Shown here: piece by piece, positions 46,400 through 58,651 of the stretch
How the letters are laid out: the number at the start of each line of letters is the position of its first letter
How positions within the stretch are numbered: position 1 is the first letter of the stretch
Assembly (NCBI GenBank): GCA_950106755.1
Contig: OX467086.1
Span: forward strand, 10,868,001 to 10,932,000
Length of the DNA stretch: 64,000 bases
Reading direction: 5' to 3'
Source of the DNA: Climacium dendroides
Lineage: Eukaryota; Streptophyta; Bryopsida; Hypnales; Climaciaceae
Notes under the pieces: model-generated
The model's input: only the letters and a program-made list of their open reading frames with translations
The model's database searches: none
Told to the model about the DNA's origin: nothing
Program-made: the position numbers and the translations under genes

Positions 46400-48700
46400 C
46401 ACATTGCCATATGCAATAGGCAATGGGTTGCCTGGAGATGCGACGGATCATTTGCAAATACATACTGCGCTAGTGTTTTCATTGCTTTGTGCTATTGCTT
46501 ATTGGCTTAGTATAACGCATGGATTGTGCCAACACTATTCATTATTAGTATTGCATGACTTTTGAGAAACGCTTGTACGACCTGAGAATCGAGAAATTTG
46601 AACCAAGACGACTTGTTTCAAGCAGCCTCCCATGAATCTCATAGAATTATTATCAAGCTACAATCAAAATTGGATATATACATCTCTCATTGCTAGGAGG
46701 TGGTATTGATGATGGGACGGCACCTCTACACTCCATTGTCCTTTATACCAAATGTGCATCTAATTGCCCAATAAAAAATAAGCAAAGTTTACTCATAACG
46801 CAATTAGTTAGGCAAAATTAAAAGAATTATCCATTGCCATAATTCTAGGGAGCTTACCTCAACTTGCGAGCTTTGTACGCTTTCTATTTGTTGTTAGAGG
46901 CATTGGGAAGCCCTTTCATTATTGTTGATATTGATTCTTGTGGTAATAGGAACTTACTTCCTTTATTTATTCTCATGCCTATTCTCTAAGCATCTTGCAG
47001 ATTGATATTTGCTTGCTCTTAGACTGCTTAGTGGTCTGGTCTAGCACTTCTTCTCTAATTAACATGGGTGTTTAGGTGTTGGTTGCAGAATAGGGATAGA
47101 GATTCATACACAAATCTTGATGACAACAATTTTTACATGGACCCCACAAATAAATTAGCAGCTGTTAGGTTGCGAATTAGATGATGATGTGTTTGGCATT
47201 GAAGGGGAAGATGGGCAAATGACAAAGTTCAATGCTAGAATGAGGGTCAACATATTTGAAAAGTGGTTTGGACATGTGTCTAAGCACTGGACCATTTGCA
47301 AGGACATGAGTTCAGAGGCAGATCATTCTTACCTCAAGATCTACCTCCTCAAAGTTTAGGGTTTGTAGGTTATAAGTTATAGTAGCTCTTTCAAAGAACA
47401 CTGAGACTTAGGTACAAAACATACTATAATTCCTTCAAAATGTCGCATATTATAACTCATAATACTAAAGGCCACAAAAGTTTGGACTGCATCTACTAGT
47501 CAATATAGTCACAACTATAGCTCTCACACTTCTCTTACAAAACCTTCCTACCTTGCACGCTCTCTATATGTTACTACATGGACGACTTGCTACATTGATC
47601 TTACCTTTAACAACTCCAAATGCCATAGTTGCATCACAAGCACTCCTAAAGATCATCCAACCACACCACAAGTATGACTTGCCCACTTCTATTATCACCA
47701 TTGAGCTTCCTTTCTGCCACATTTTAAACCGCAACCAATATGTTGGCATGATATCAACGTTGTGTATGCACTGCATGGTAGCATACACCCTCACATTGAA
47801 ACATGCCACCACAAATAGGACACATACATCAAGTCCTCTGATTGCAAACCACACAGCGCCTACAAATTACAGGGTGGCCCTCACTGAAATGGAGCCCTCC
47901 TCTTGGGTGAGTGCAAGAAAAACTAGTCCTTTTTTGCATCACACTTCGAGTGATAGAGTTGTCATTGGCCACAACTTTTGGAGGTTCAAGAAAATGAAGT
48001 TGAAATTTTTTTGGGAGGTGGAGAACTCCATAGCCACGAGAGGCTATATTTTCTAAGAATTAAAAAAAATCAAATTCTAATTAATTTCTAATTTAGCTAA
48101 TTTGTCACACTTTGTAGTTTAGGGTTTTTTAGTATTGGGGAGTATTCAATTTTGATCATTTTGAGCTGAAATTTTTATGGGCTCTTTCTATAATGTATTT
48201 GCATGATCCTACCAAAGGATTTTAAAGAAAACTCAATTTCAAGTGCGTCACGAGCGCTTGAATTGCACGCGTCATTTTGAACAATATAGATGATTTGGGG
48301 GGGGGGGCAGGTGAAATGTAATGAGGACAAAGTCTATCAAAATGGCCATCTTTTATTTTTTAAAATAATGGTTCTCTTTTTTTTCTAAAAATTTAAAAGT
48401 GGACTTCACTATTTTCAGTGAAAAACTAGGACCCTAGGCTACAACAGTACTATAAGACAAACATCTAGTATTTGGTAATACTCTTATAGCTACCCGCCTT
48501 CATCAAGTTCTACCCAAGTGTATAATAGCTAGACACTTGTCAATTGTAACCTCAATCTGCAGTTTTATCAACGGTCCATGTAATGCTTTCCAATTCTGCA
48601 GTACAGTAATGTAGTACTCATAGTATTGAGTCGCTGAAACTAGGTACTAAGCAAAACGCTACGAAAACTGGTGAGTCTTTCTTGCACTCACCCTCTTGCC
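46400..48700. other. Left interior of the piggyBac-like element, nothing recognised
   Basis: Open frames such as 47568-48056 plus and 47564-47854 minus overlap on opposite strands and show no family motif. A G-run of ten or so lies at about 48296-48307. Confidence 0.4.
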
Positions 48701-48779
48701 AAGTTCCGTATGGGACCTTGTATGTACCCGACATTGATCCGAGGCCTGATTAGGTACTTTGCCAAAGTGTATTGCTACA

Positions 48780-51570
48780 AACTCCTTGAAAACAAAGAGA
48801 GGACTAAAGCACAACGATCACAAACATACAAGATGTATAAATTAAGCAATTGGGAATCGAAAACAAACATGAAAATCCTGTGCCACCATTTGTGGGAGTG
48901 CAATTGGGTACTATACTCTTGACATTGCTGTCCACAAAATCCACACCATGCATCCTTGCTTGATACTGCAACAATATTGGAGACGTGGGGAACTCTACTC
49001 GTTCCCGCCCCACTCAACGTCCAACATATGAATCAACTCCAATAGGGTCACACGATGTAGACAAAAGAAACACCAACTTGGAGTCCATCCAACAAATGGC
49101 GACTATTTGACGATTGCGATGCATTTTGACCACCAAGTGTCCTCGTTCAATCTTTTGGATGCTTGGAAATCCGGCAAGGCTTGGTGGAAAGCCCTTTTGA
49201 GTCTTCCTATATGTTCCAATTGCCCAAAAGCCATGCTTGAGGAGCTCCATGAAGAGTCGAGGTGATGTGAAGAAGTTATCTGTGATGATGACATGGCCAT
49301 GTCCTTTGAGGCCAATAACCGTAGTGAGAACTGCATCTTCTCCAACCGACTCACCCTCTACACATGTGTCATTGGCTCCTAGATATACTATGATGTTTGA
49401 CACATATCTATGCCACAAAACAATCAAAAAGCCACATCAAATACAAAATGAAGAGGACGGGAAAGTTACCAAAATCCACAAATTTCAAAGAAAATTTCAT
49501 TGCTCCTACTCCTTTTTTCTCTCATTTCTCACCATCTACTTGCAACATAGCAACTAATAACACCAATGTGACTTTCCAAAAAATTCAATGTCACCAAGCA
49601 ATTCATAAGAGTCTCAAAATCAAAGCATTCATTTAACTGATTCAACAACCATTAGCAGAGGTATTGAGAAATTCCAAGAAAATCAACACATATTAAATTA
49701 TATTACTCTTATATAATTTCTTAAAATTTCCTACTATACTATCTTCAAAGAGTTTGTTTTTGTGGTAATCAACTAAATCACGCCACAACAACTTTATCCC
49801 CAGACATTGACTACCAATAATTGCACGTCATTCTTGGAATGTAATTTACATCAATGATTTGTGGAGATTTTGAAGACACATTTGTACAAACGGAACAATT
49901 CAACTTTCTCATACAAAAGGCAGCTTGCATAATTTCACGTCCTCAATTTTAACTCCATCACATCCAATAAAATTCCAATCAAGAGGTGTTGCACTAGAAA
50001 ACACACCCTAAGCCTATGAATAATTCACAGAGACAATGCACTTTTACTAACTTGTCATAGGTTGGATCTGCTTAATCATTCACTATGGTTTCATTGTTCA
50101 CCAAATGCACACAACGAATGATTACCTCAAACCGCTTTCGAGGCATTGTTGCAGAGATTAATGGGCACTTATAGAATGGTTTCTGGTCCCAATAACATCG
50201 GATGTGTGGAAATTCTTTTAGCCCCATCAACATAAGGATGCCAAACCATGCAAGCAACTCTTCTGAGTTCAATGGTGGCCATTCTAGCTGCCCATTTGTT
50301 ACTGTTGGGTTCTCGTGAGAGGATTGGGCTAATAGTCTGCCACAAACAAGTGGACAATGAGTATCATCCTACATAATGATGACTAATAAAATGCCATGAG
50401 GAAGAATTGATGGGAGGATCATGGGAAGTTTGAAAGATCATTCATTTTTAAAATTTTAACACCCACTACTTCCAATTCACTAAAGAATATCTAAAATGCA
50501 ATGTACATAGAAGTACCAAAGAGGATCCTAATTATTCAATTTTCCCTCAAGTGAAAAATTGGAGGTCCTTGTACATACAATTTCCTAAAGGACCTCAATT
50601 CTTTTCTTGCTTATGAATATCAATGAAGAAACCAAGTAATAATTTGACTATTTGAGTATTGCAATTTCTCAAAATGAATCCCGATTTCTAACATGAATAT
50701 CTTATATTTTGTGACTAAATTTTAGCAAACAACATATGAGGTGCATATAATGTGCCTACATTGTCTATTTAGGATGAACCCAAGAAATTGAAGACTTCAT
50801 TTACATCCTTGCTATCTCAATTAAAGTCACAGGGAATTTGAAGACCATAGCAATACATGGAAGGAGGTTAGAATGACCCTAACTTGTTAGTCTCATCAAC
50901 AACATGTTGGAAAATCTTAGGAGGCCAAAACCGAAGAAAGTAGTCACTTGGGTGGCTTGCAACAGCTGACGTAGGGCCAAGTTGAGGCCCTGAGAAGTTA
51001 TTGGTATTTTGCACCAATGTCATGGACTGGTCTTGCCATTGGTCATCAACAAAAATTCTTTCAAATGTCCAATTGGACACATCTTCATCATAATTGTATA
51101 GGCCTAATTCTCTCAATAGATCTTCTATGTAGGAACAAACATCGTCACTAGAAATGGTATCAATTGATTGGAAATCCTCGTACTCTTCATATTAATCGGT
51201 ATCATTGTCAGAGTCACCTTTAACTACTAGCTCAAACGGTCCTCCAATGTCACATATGGGGAGGGTACTAGGTAGACTTTCTCTTGGATAGAAAAATTGG
51301 ACATCACTTGGTACTAGTAACATATCTTCATTCAATTTGCCACATTATGAATTTGGCAGTGTTGATTACTCAACATCAAAGGCTGCATCATTTGTCTTTG
51401 TAATGTCTATGAACCCTTCACCTTCTATGGGTGTTATAGGAATTCTTGATCTCAACATAATAGGGCTCCTTTGGCCCAACAAAATTTGAGGTGGCTCCCA
51501 ACCTAAAGGCACCTCCACAACATTTTTCAACAATCCATCTAATTGGAGAGCTCATCCCATATCGTGTCTC
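48780..51570 (-). pseudogene. piggyBac-type (PGBD/DDE_Tnp_1_7) transposase pseudogene
   Basis: Three minus-strand blocks are recognisable. Block A (to 50884) contains SGPQLGPTS, DYFLRFWPPKIFQHVVDETN. Block B (from 50336) contains WPPLNSEELLAWFGILMLMG, IRCYWDQKPF and MPRKRFEVIIRCVHL. Block C (from 49407) contains GHGHVIITDNFFTSPRLF, with a catalytic-type Asp in TDNFFTS, then GTYRKTQKG, and at its end MHGVDFVDSN and KWWHRIFMF. This order is that of piggyBac transposases. Donor (ACAA|GTTAGG at 50882) and acceptor (GGCAG before 50336) keep frame between A and B, so an intron is plausible. The gene is broken: in-frame TAA at 50072-50074, TGA at 49014-49016, a frameshift near 48905-48925, and upstream stops at 51192-51194, 51345-51347 and 51366-51368. 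The region with the first catalytic Asp was not found. Confidence 0.82.
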
Positions 51571-52899
51571 TTGTGCACATTTTTCCCTCTATGATTGTTG
51601 TTGCATTGCACTCCCTAGACACTAGCATTGTTTGTTGGCAGGTCCTCTATCGCATCCTCCAAGCGCCTCCTCACCCCATTTTGTCCTCTTCACCCACGGC
51701 TCAGGTTCCCTTGAAGAACTTGTGTCAACTCCCGCCGGTTCACAATTACATTTGGAGGACCCCATGACATTGGTGATGGTTGTGGCATGGATCCAAGGTG
51801 GAGGACAAATAATCCTGATGCTCTCCATTCACTGGACTTGTGTGCTTCCAAGTGTATGCAAGGATTGCTTGACTTGGAGACAATGTCACCATGCATTCTT
51901 GGCTATCCGGTGGAGGATCTGCTCCAATTGCAGCCACTTGTACATTTTGGACCTCCAAATGACTCATCTGTAATATTATAGCTAGTATTTAGTAAATTAA
52001 CGTAGTTCAAAACAACATCCAAACAAAGTTGCTCTATTTGTTTATGATTTCCATTAGAAATTTTGAAATTTACATAAGCTTACAAAACCACAATGAAGAT
52101 TTGCAAATACAGTAAAACATCTTAGTAGTATTGTTAGAAGAAGAAATGGATCAAAACCTCAAGTATTCTAAGGCTTGTCTTGGTTAGTTGACAAAAATAT
52201 ATATAACCGCTCCTTCAAGTTACCACATTCAATGCCCGTTAGTGGTAGATACGGTGCTTTGAGCACAACTTTGCTCTCAAAGTAGCATTGATATAGAGGT
52301 ACATTTTGTTTTTTGCAAGTGATACTATAAATTCATAGTAAGTTACTTAGAACTTCCTTGATACTATATGATGAACATATGGTTGACATTATTGGACGAT
52401 AATAACAAGATCAAGTTGTTACTCACGAGCATTTTGTTTGACAAATTTTGGGGGACAGTAAGAAGGTTGGGTTGTTATTCATAAATAATCTAGTCATTCG
52501 TATTGGAATGGCAATATGAGTATCAAGTTGTGATTGTTGACTGCAAGGATTTACAACTTCGCCAAGCGCATAAAATAAGTCTTGAAGATTGACTTATCTA
52601 AATTATACCAATTCAAGTTCTCATTCTAAAAACAACAAAGTGTGGCCTCACTTCTGGTCCCAAAAATCATATGCAATTAAAAAGTCCAACACATGATTAT
52701 TTAATAGAGGACTTGAAATTTTTTAGTGAATAACAATATGAATTCAAAAAACATACAGTGGCCATGAACAATTGTCATAGAATGGACTCTAATGTGTATT
52801 GCATCTCATTCAAACATTTTTCCACAATTCTACAGTGCACTTGGTGAAGTTGCATTTCTAAAATGAAAACAGGTACTACATTGATTGATCAGAATCTCC

Positions 52900-53590
52900 T
52901 TATGACACACATGAGGAAGCTCCTATATTGGCATTGAGTTGCTTGGTAGTGATGTCCTCATTGTTGGGTTGGAAAAAGCTTCCATATTCCCTGTAGTCAT
53001 TCTTGCTTTTTCCGTTGGTTGGTGCATCGTGCGCTTCCTGGCCTCTAGTTTCAGTCGCATCATCTTTAAGAACTTTGGGCTTAGGGAATAGCCTCTCCTT
53101 GATCAAAATATTCCCCTTGCTTCCGAAACTCTTTAGATCATTTTCCTCTCGATGCATGTCGTCCATTTGAGAATGTGACTTACGTGCCTACGAAAAAGGT
53201 AGCGGAGCCAAAGATAATCAGGAGTCCTTGCTTTTCTGTAAGTACATGGAGGCAATGAGATCTTGCACATCTACTTCACATTCAAGAGTTCTACAATGCG
53301 TTGAGCTTGTCTAAAACTTGCACCACGTGAAATTGCCTATGTGCGCAAAACTTCTGCGTCTTTCTGTAAATGGGTTGGGGCATCAAGTACCATTGCCATG
53401 GAGTTCGGTGAAATATGCATTACACCCACACTTCCCAACAAGTGCATAAAAAACTGCCAAACACTACCTAAAATTCGCAATTGTGCCGCTTTGAAGCAAG
53501 TACTTTGAATTCCACCAAAAACAATGATCATTGCGTCCTCTATCGTGGAAGCAAGAAGATGTTTAACTAAACCCTTAATCCATCCCACTA
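52900..53590 (-). other. Unrecognised minus-strand frames inside the piggyBac-like element
   Basis: A frame with ATG at 53166 (MDDMHREENDLKSFGSKG...) runs 88 codons and is acidic/lysine-rich. Upstream, 53588-53337 is open (STIEDAMIIVFGGIQSTCFK, FFMHLLGSVGVMHISPN) but begins with GTG. They lie on the same strand as, and upstream of, the transposase. They may be accessory frames, part of the transposase leader, or chance. No family recognised. Confidence 0.3.
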
Positions 53591-54022
53591 CCTACAAATT
53601 GGGACGAACCCAACTCGTCATGATGCAAATTTCACCATGCAATTACCATCTTGAGACCACTAACAGAAAACAAAAACACTACAAAAACCTCGTCCTCACT
53701 CGAGAATTCTAAGCTACAGTCTCCCTCCAAAATTGTGTGTTCCCATGACGGCCATAGCCACGTCTGCACTCTATGACCCGCAAAAACATTGGATCACGAT
53801 TCTACATACTTATCGCCATATTGTAGTGCACAAAGCGTATTCTTTTATGTAACCATCGTTCTACTTTGAATTTCAAAAGTGGCAACACAACATTCGACAC
53901 ACATTTTTTGCGTAGCCAACCTTGTTGTTTACTCCAAACCCTAAATCTACCTTTATACTAAGTAATATGTAAAAAAGGCGCACATATGGCCACAGAGGGC
54001 CTTCAAGCTGTTCTAGGGTTAA

Positions 54023-57000
54023 AGTCAAAAATAACAATTTGTTACACTCTTATCTCCCCAAAGTATAATTTGGTGGCCAGTCCTTCATAATGCTATGGAT
54101 GCATGTATGTTGTCCTAGTCTTGCCTAGCACAAGTCCTAGTCTTTCTAGAATTTAAACTATTAAATTTTTTACTAATTAATGGGATTGTGGTGGGTTTGG
54201 ATGTTGGTCTCAATGATTCTAAAAATGGTTGGTTATAACAAATTGTAGATGTAGATTTATCTAAAATTTACTTCTTTGGAAAAAATTGGTTTATACCTCT
54301 TCTATCAATTTTTGCCTTGTTCTTTCCCTAATATAAAATTACTTTTGATAATTTTATTAGCTATTTTTTCACTAGTTTTTACCTTGAAATGAAAAATTTA
54401 GTATTTCCCATTTACTAAATAATTTATTACCTTCTTAGTTAGGATTTTATAAAAGAAAGCTATTAGGAAAAATATGCATCATTCTTTGAAGTATTTAATT
54501 TCCTCAAAAAATTTACACATCTCAATTTTTCTAAATGTTTTTTTATTAGTCTACCATCAATATAACAATCCCATCATACAAAAACCAAGTCTAAATTTTG
54601 AGCTTTGCATTTCACAATATCAATACTAAAATACACCTAGACTTCTACCAATGAATCCAACCACAATTTTTCTATAACACCAACATCTTTTAGTTCACTA
54701 ATGCCCCATCAAAGAATTGGGTATCATTTTCCAAATTCCATTTGAGTAACTCTTAATCTCACCAACTCTTTTACAAATCATCCAACACACATATTGATTC
54801 AATAACTATGAGTTTGATTTTTGAATGAAAAAACTAACAATTTGTCACACAACAATAACCATCATCTAAATTTTTATATTTACTAGCAAATGAGGTAAGA
54901 CTGTCATGATACTCAAAGAAATTGATCTATCATGGATAAATACAAAAACAAATACTGAAATAGGGCACACAAAATCAAGTAGACAATGACTCCACAAATT
55001 GTTTCCAAATTGTACAATCTTGCTTCTTTATTTCTCCACCTTGTGAATCCCACCATACAGCAACTACATCAAGACAATTAGTCAAACGCTCTTCTTCATA
55101 CCAAATTTAATTGTCAAACTCCAAACATACACAAGTAGACCTAATACTAACAAATAACCAAGTATCCTACTTCAACTTAAGTTAGACAATTTGTTTGGCT
55201 ACGAGGTATATTACTAACAATACTTAATATTCCATAGTAAAAAGTTTTAATCGATCAATTATTTGTTGATATCAACAACAAAACAATTTATCTAACCTCA
55301 AAGATCAAACAACCTGTTAATTACATTGTGATCTTTCTCAAAACCTAGATTGTAATTCAACAACCATTGGATCTTTTTCCCTCACAATTTAACAATTTAT
55401 AATATTCCAATTACATAGGTCCATCTTTCAACTAATAACCCTTTAAATTCCACTTAAGATTTACACATAATTTGAACAATTAATTCAACAATTACTCCAC
55501 CAATATACAAACAGAGTAACCAAACAACACATGACAAATTGCTTAAAGTGTAATTACATATACATTGAAGGAGTTCAAAGTATAAAAAAGAAAGTTTTTA
55601 ACAAGAACTAAGAAGACCAAAAGAATGAAAGACAATTTTCAAAATTTTTGACTCTTATCAATTGCATTAACAACTATTGTCTTTTAGGGTTACGAAAACA
55701 AATTGTCTTTTTGTATATCTTAGCTATTCATGGCATTTCAAATTTGTATTTGCATTCTCTCACTAATATGAAAATGAACTAATATTTGATTTTTGTTATA
55801 GGTAGACTACAAATGATCATTTCTAATGGAAGTTGTTTTATCCAATGATGGATGTGATGTAAAATTGTTTCTATGACATTGTGTTTTTTAATTCATGCTT
55901 TGTTCAAGTTCATTGTCCCACTACGTGCTTGTTTCCTATAGGAAGGTGACCTATTTTGATGACCCCTCTTTCTAGGTTTACATATCCTATCTCACTATGT
56001 GAAGGTAACGTTTCTACTACCAATATCTCCTAAGTTGGAACTAGGGCCATTATTAGTAGCATAGAGAAAAGTAGAGACCTAGTTTGTAAATAAATTTGCT
56101 CTTGAAAATAACTCTTCAACTCTTAAAGGTCTAATTTATTCTACTTCAACGTAAGTTTTGCAGAGATGTAATTACATGTCTTCTATTAGTGGTAAAACTT
56201 CACATTATTTTAAATAAATTTTGAGATTACGATGAATTTTAAAATAAAAAGCAAAAAAAATTCATATCAAATGCAATTGATGATCAAAAAATTTAAAAGT
56301 CTTTTTCAATTTATATTATAGTGTATTGGTGCCAAACATCATGGTAGATATTTTCCTTATTGTGTCATTAGAAAATCAATAGTCCATAGTTATAGATTCA
56401 ATTTATTAAATTTTTGGTCAATATTTTAGAAAATTTTATAAATTCTAAGTAGAATTACAAATGGATAGGTGAAGAATATCAATAATTTCCAATAGAAATC
56501 TTATGATTTCTAAGCTCCAATATCTGTTTGAAAATTTTCCATTGTCAAGGTCTTCCAACCAAAAAATGGAACCTCAAAACCTTTAGTGAGGCATCATTTT
56601 GTAGTGTGAAGAGTAGCAAAGCCGTAATTAGATATCAAAAAAATATTTTTCTTATATTTGGAATTTTTTATAAAATATTTAAATTTTAAAATATTTTTTT
56701 AATTTAATTTAATTTTTAAACCTTAAAGGACAATGAGGCTAAAAAATAGCCAATGGATTTTTTGAATATTCACTATTGGGCTATTAATCCAAACATTTTG
56801 GCAACTACCTTGGTCATGGGGGCCGCATCCTTCAAGGGTTAATGATGATGTAGGACTTTTGGAGGGACTAATTTTCAAACTTAAAGTTATTTAGATTACA
56901 AAATAATAAACCATAAATTTAAAGTTTAAAACTTAAGATTTAACAGAATTCAAAATTCACATTTCATAGCATTCAAAAATTTAAGATATTGAAATTTCAA

Positions 57001-58651
57001 CTTTTCAAAATTCCTAAATCTTCAATCAAAAGTCACTAGTAAACCAATGAAAATTAAAATCCTTGTGGTTATTAAAAATATAGTATCATAAAGTATTAAA
57101 AGATTAACTTTATATCATATTATGTAAACCATATATATTTAATTTATTAGTAAAATAAATAAATAAAAATAAAATATCTCTATTGAAATAAAATAAATTA
57201 TTATATTAATTTTAAATTTTAAATTTTTGTATCAAATCCTTCTATAGCTACAAAATAATTAATTGTGTTAATTATAAAAGTTTTGTTAGTTTGTTTTTGT
57301 TGTCATTATACATACTTTTCAAATGTTACGGAAGTTTCAAATGTCATATTAGGTCACATTGTGTATTTAATTTTTTTCTAGTTTTTTCATATAATGGTGA
57401 TCTATACGTTAAATGAGGTGTTTTTTTTGTCACGTTGAGATCTCCCAGACCGTGTGTCCCCCGGTTGCATGTTTGGTATCATCAGGCAAGGAAGGGTGCA
57501 CGGGCTTAGTTTCGTGGCGTTCGAACATACAATGTGAAAGTTATTGAATTATGAAGTTTTTATGAACTAAAAAATTAGAAAATTACTTTTACTTTTGTTT
57601 TGACTGTGACAACGACATAGGGCACACTAGTTTTAACTTAAAATAGCTAAAACCCTAATTCCAAAGCAATTCGTCAATTTTGAACTAAATAACGTCTAAA
57701 AAATTATAATTATATGGAGAATTGGAAAAAACAACTATTTCAATGAGTATTTAATAATTTCAAAACTTAAGTTGAATTTTTCATATCAACTGAAAAATTT
57801 AATAGAAATATTTATAAAGTAAAATGAAATCCAATTGATTTTAATTCATATTTTATCAAGAAACAGTGTTCAAAATGATATTGAGATTTCAAGCTAAAGA
57901 AATATTATTTCAGATTTTCTATAAATAATATATGAAAAAAAATCAAATGGATGAGATTTCAATTGAATTTGACCTAAAGTACTAATATAATCTTCAAAAA
58001 AATACAAATTCAATTTAAGTTTTGTGGAATCTTCAAAACAATGCAATGAAGAATTACTATAGAAAAGAATGAATTGCAAAACTTCAAATTGTATTGAATT
58101 TCAAGGTTTAGGTCATTTCCATTTATTATTCTTTAAATTCACAAAACAATTTTTTCTTGACAAATCAATATTATTAGACTTAGGGAGATATAAAACTATT
58201 TTTGAAGCAAACCATTAATATTATAAGAATTTTCTAAAACTAATTTCAGATTTTTGCATGTTATATTGAAAATTTTAATAAAGCTTTCATGGGATCTAAA
58301 AGTAGATTACAATGGTATATAGTAATGCAATATATGATTGGATTTTACGTGCTTATGTGTATATTACACCAATTTGTACTAAAAGAAATTCTAGGGTTTA
58401 CCAAAGAATTCAAAATAAAATTGGTATAGCTTATTTTGATGTTTAATTAATTATAAAGAAAAAAAAGGCATTCACTTCAATGTAAATAATTATTTATAAG
58501 CTTCAAATTCTAGTTTCGATTTATACTATTGACCAATACTCTTCTCCAAAAATTCAATATAGAAAATGATGAAGAATTAGTATTTTTTAAATTCAATTTC
58601 TTATTTATTTAGAATTACAAAAATCAACTTCAATATTGATTCTTCTAAAAA
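54023..58651. other. Gene-free, very AT-rich DNA upstream of the dynein gene
   Basis: About 4.6 kb without a supported gene. A short GC-rich patch at about 57430-57535 (CCCAGACCGTGTGTCCCCCGG...GGCGTTCGAACATAC) stands out but does not fold as a tRNA. A string resembling a TTAA-type right end (CCTTCAAGGG-TTAA) lies at 56831-56844. The promoter of the dynein gene should be near 58400-58650, but no motif was assigned. Confidence 0.5.

Larger units (their letters stand above)
46038..54018. mobile_element. Putative ~8-kb piggyBac element, inactivated
   Basis: The left boundary is TTAA (46034-46037) then CCCTTGAACGTCC; the right boundary is GCTGTTCTAGGG then TTAA (54019-54022). The ends form an imperfect terminal repeat (CCCTTGAACGTC versus CCCTAGAACAGC). 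Inside, on the minus strand, is a broken piggyBac-type transposase (about 51570-48780). TTAA duplication and CCCTAGAA-like ends are those of the piggyBac superfamily. The element is long for the superfamily; the space right of the transposase (51.6-54.0 kb) and left of it (46.0-48.7 kb) holds only unrecognised frames, so later insertions or captured DNA may account for the size. The pairing of these two ends is inferred. Confidence 0.55.

Noticed and set aside
57430..57535. tRNA gene suggested by GTTCGAAC
   Set aside because: No matching A box, acceptor stem or anticodon arm could be drawn around the putative T loop.
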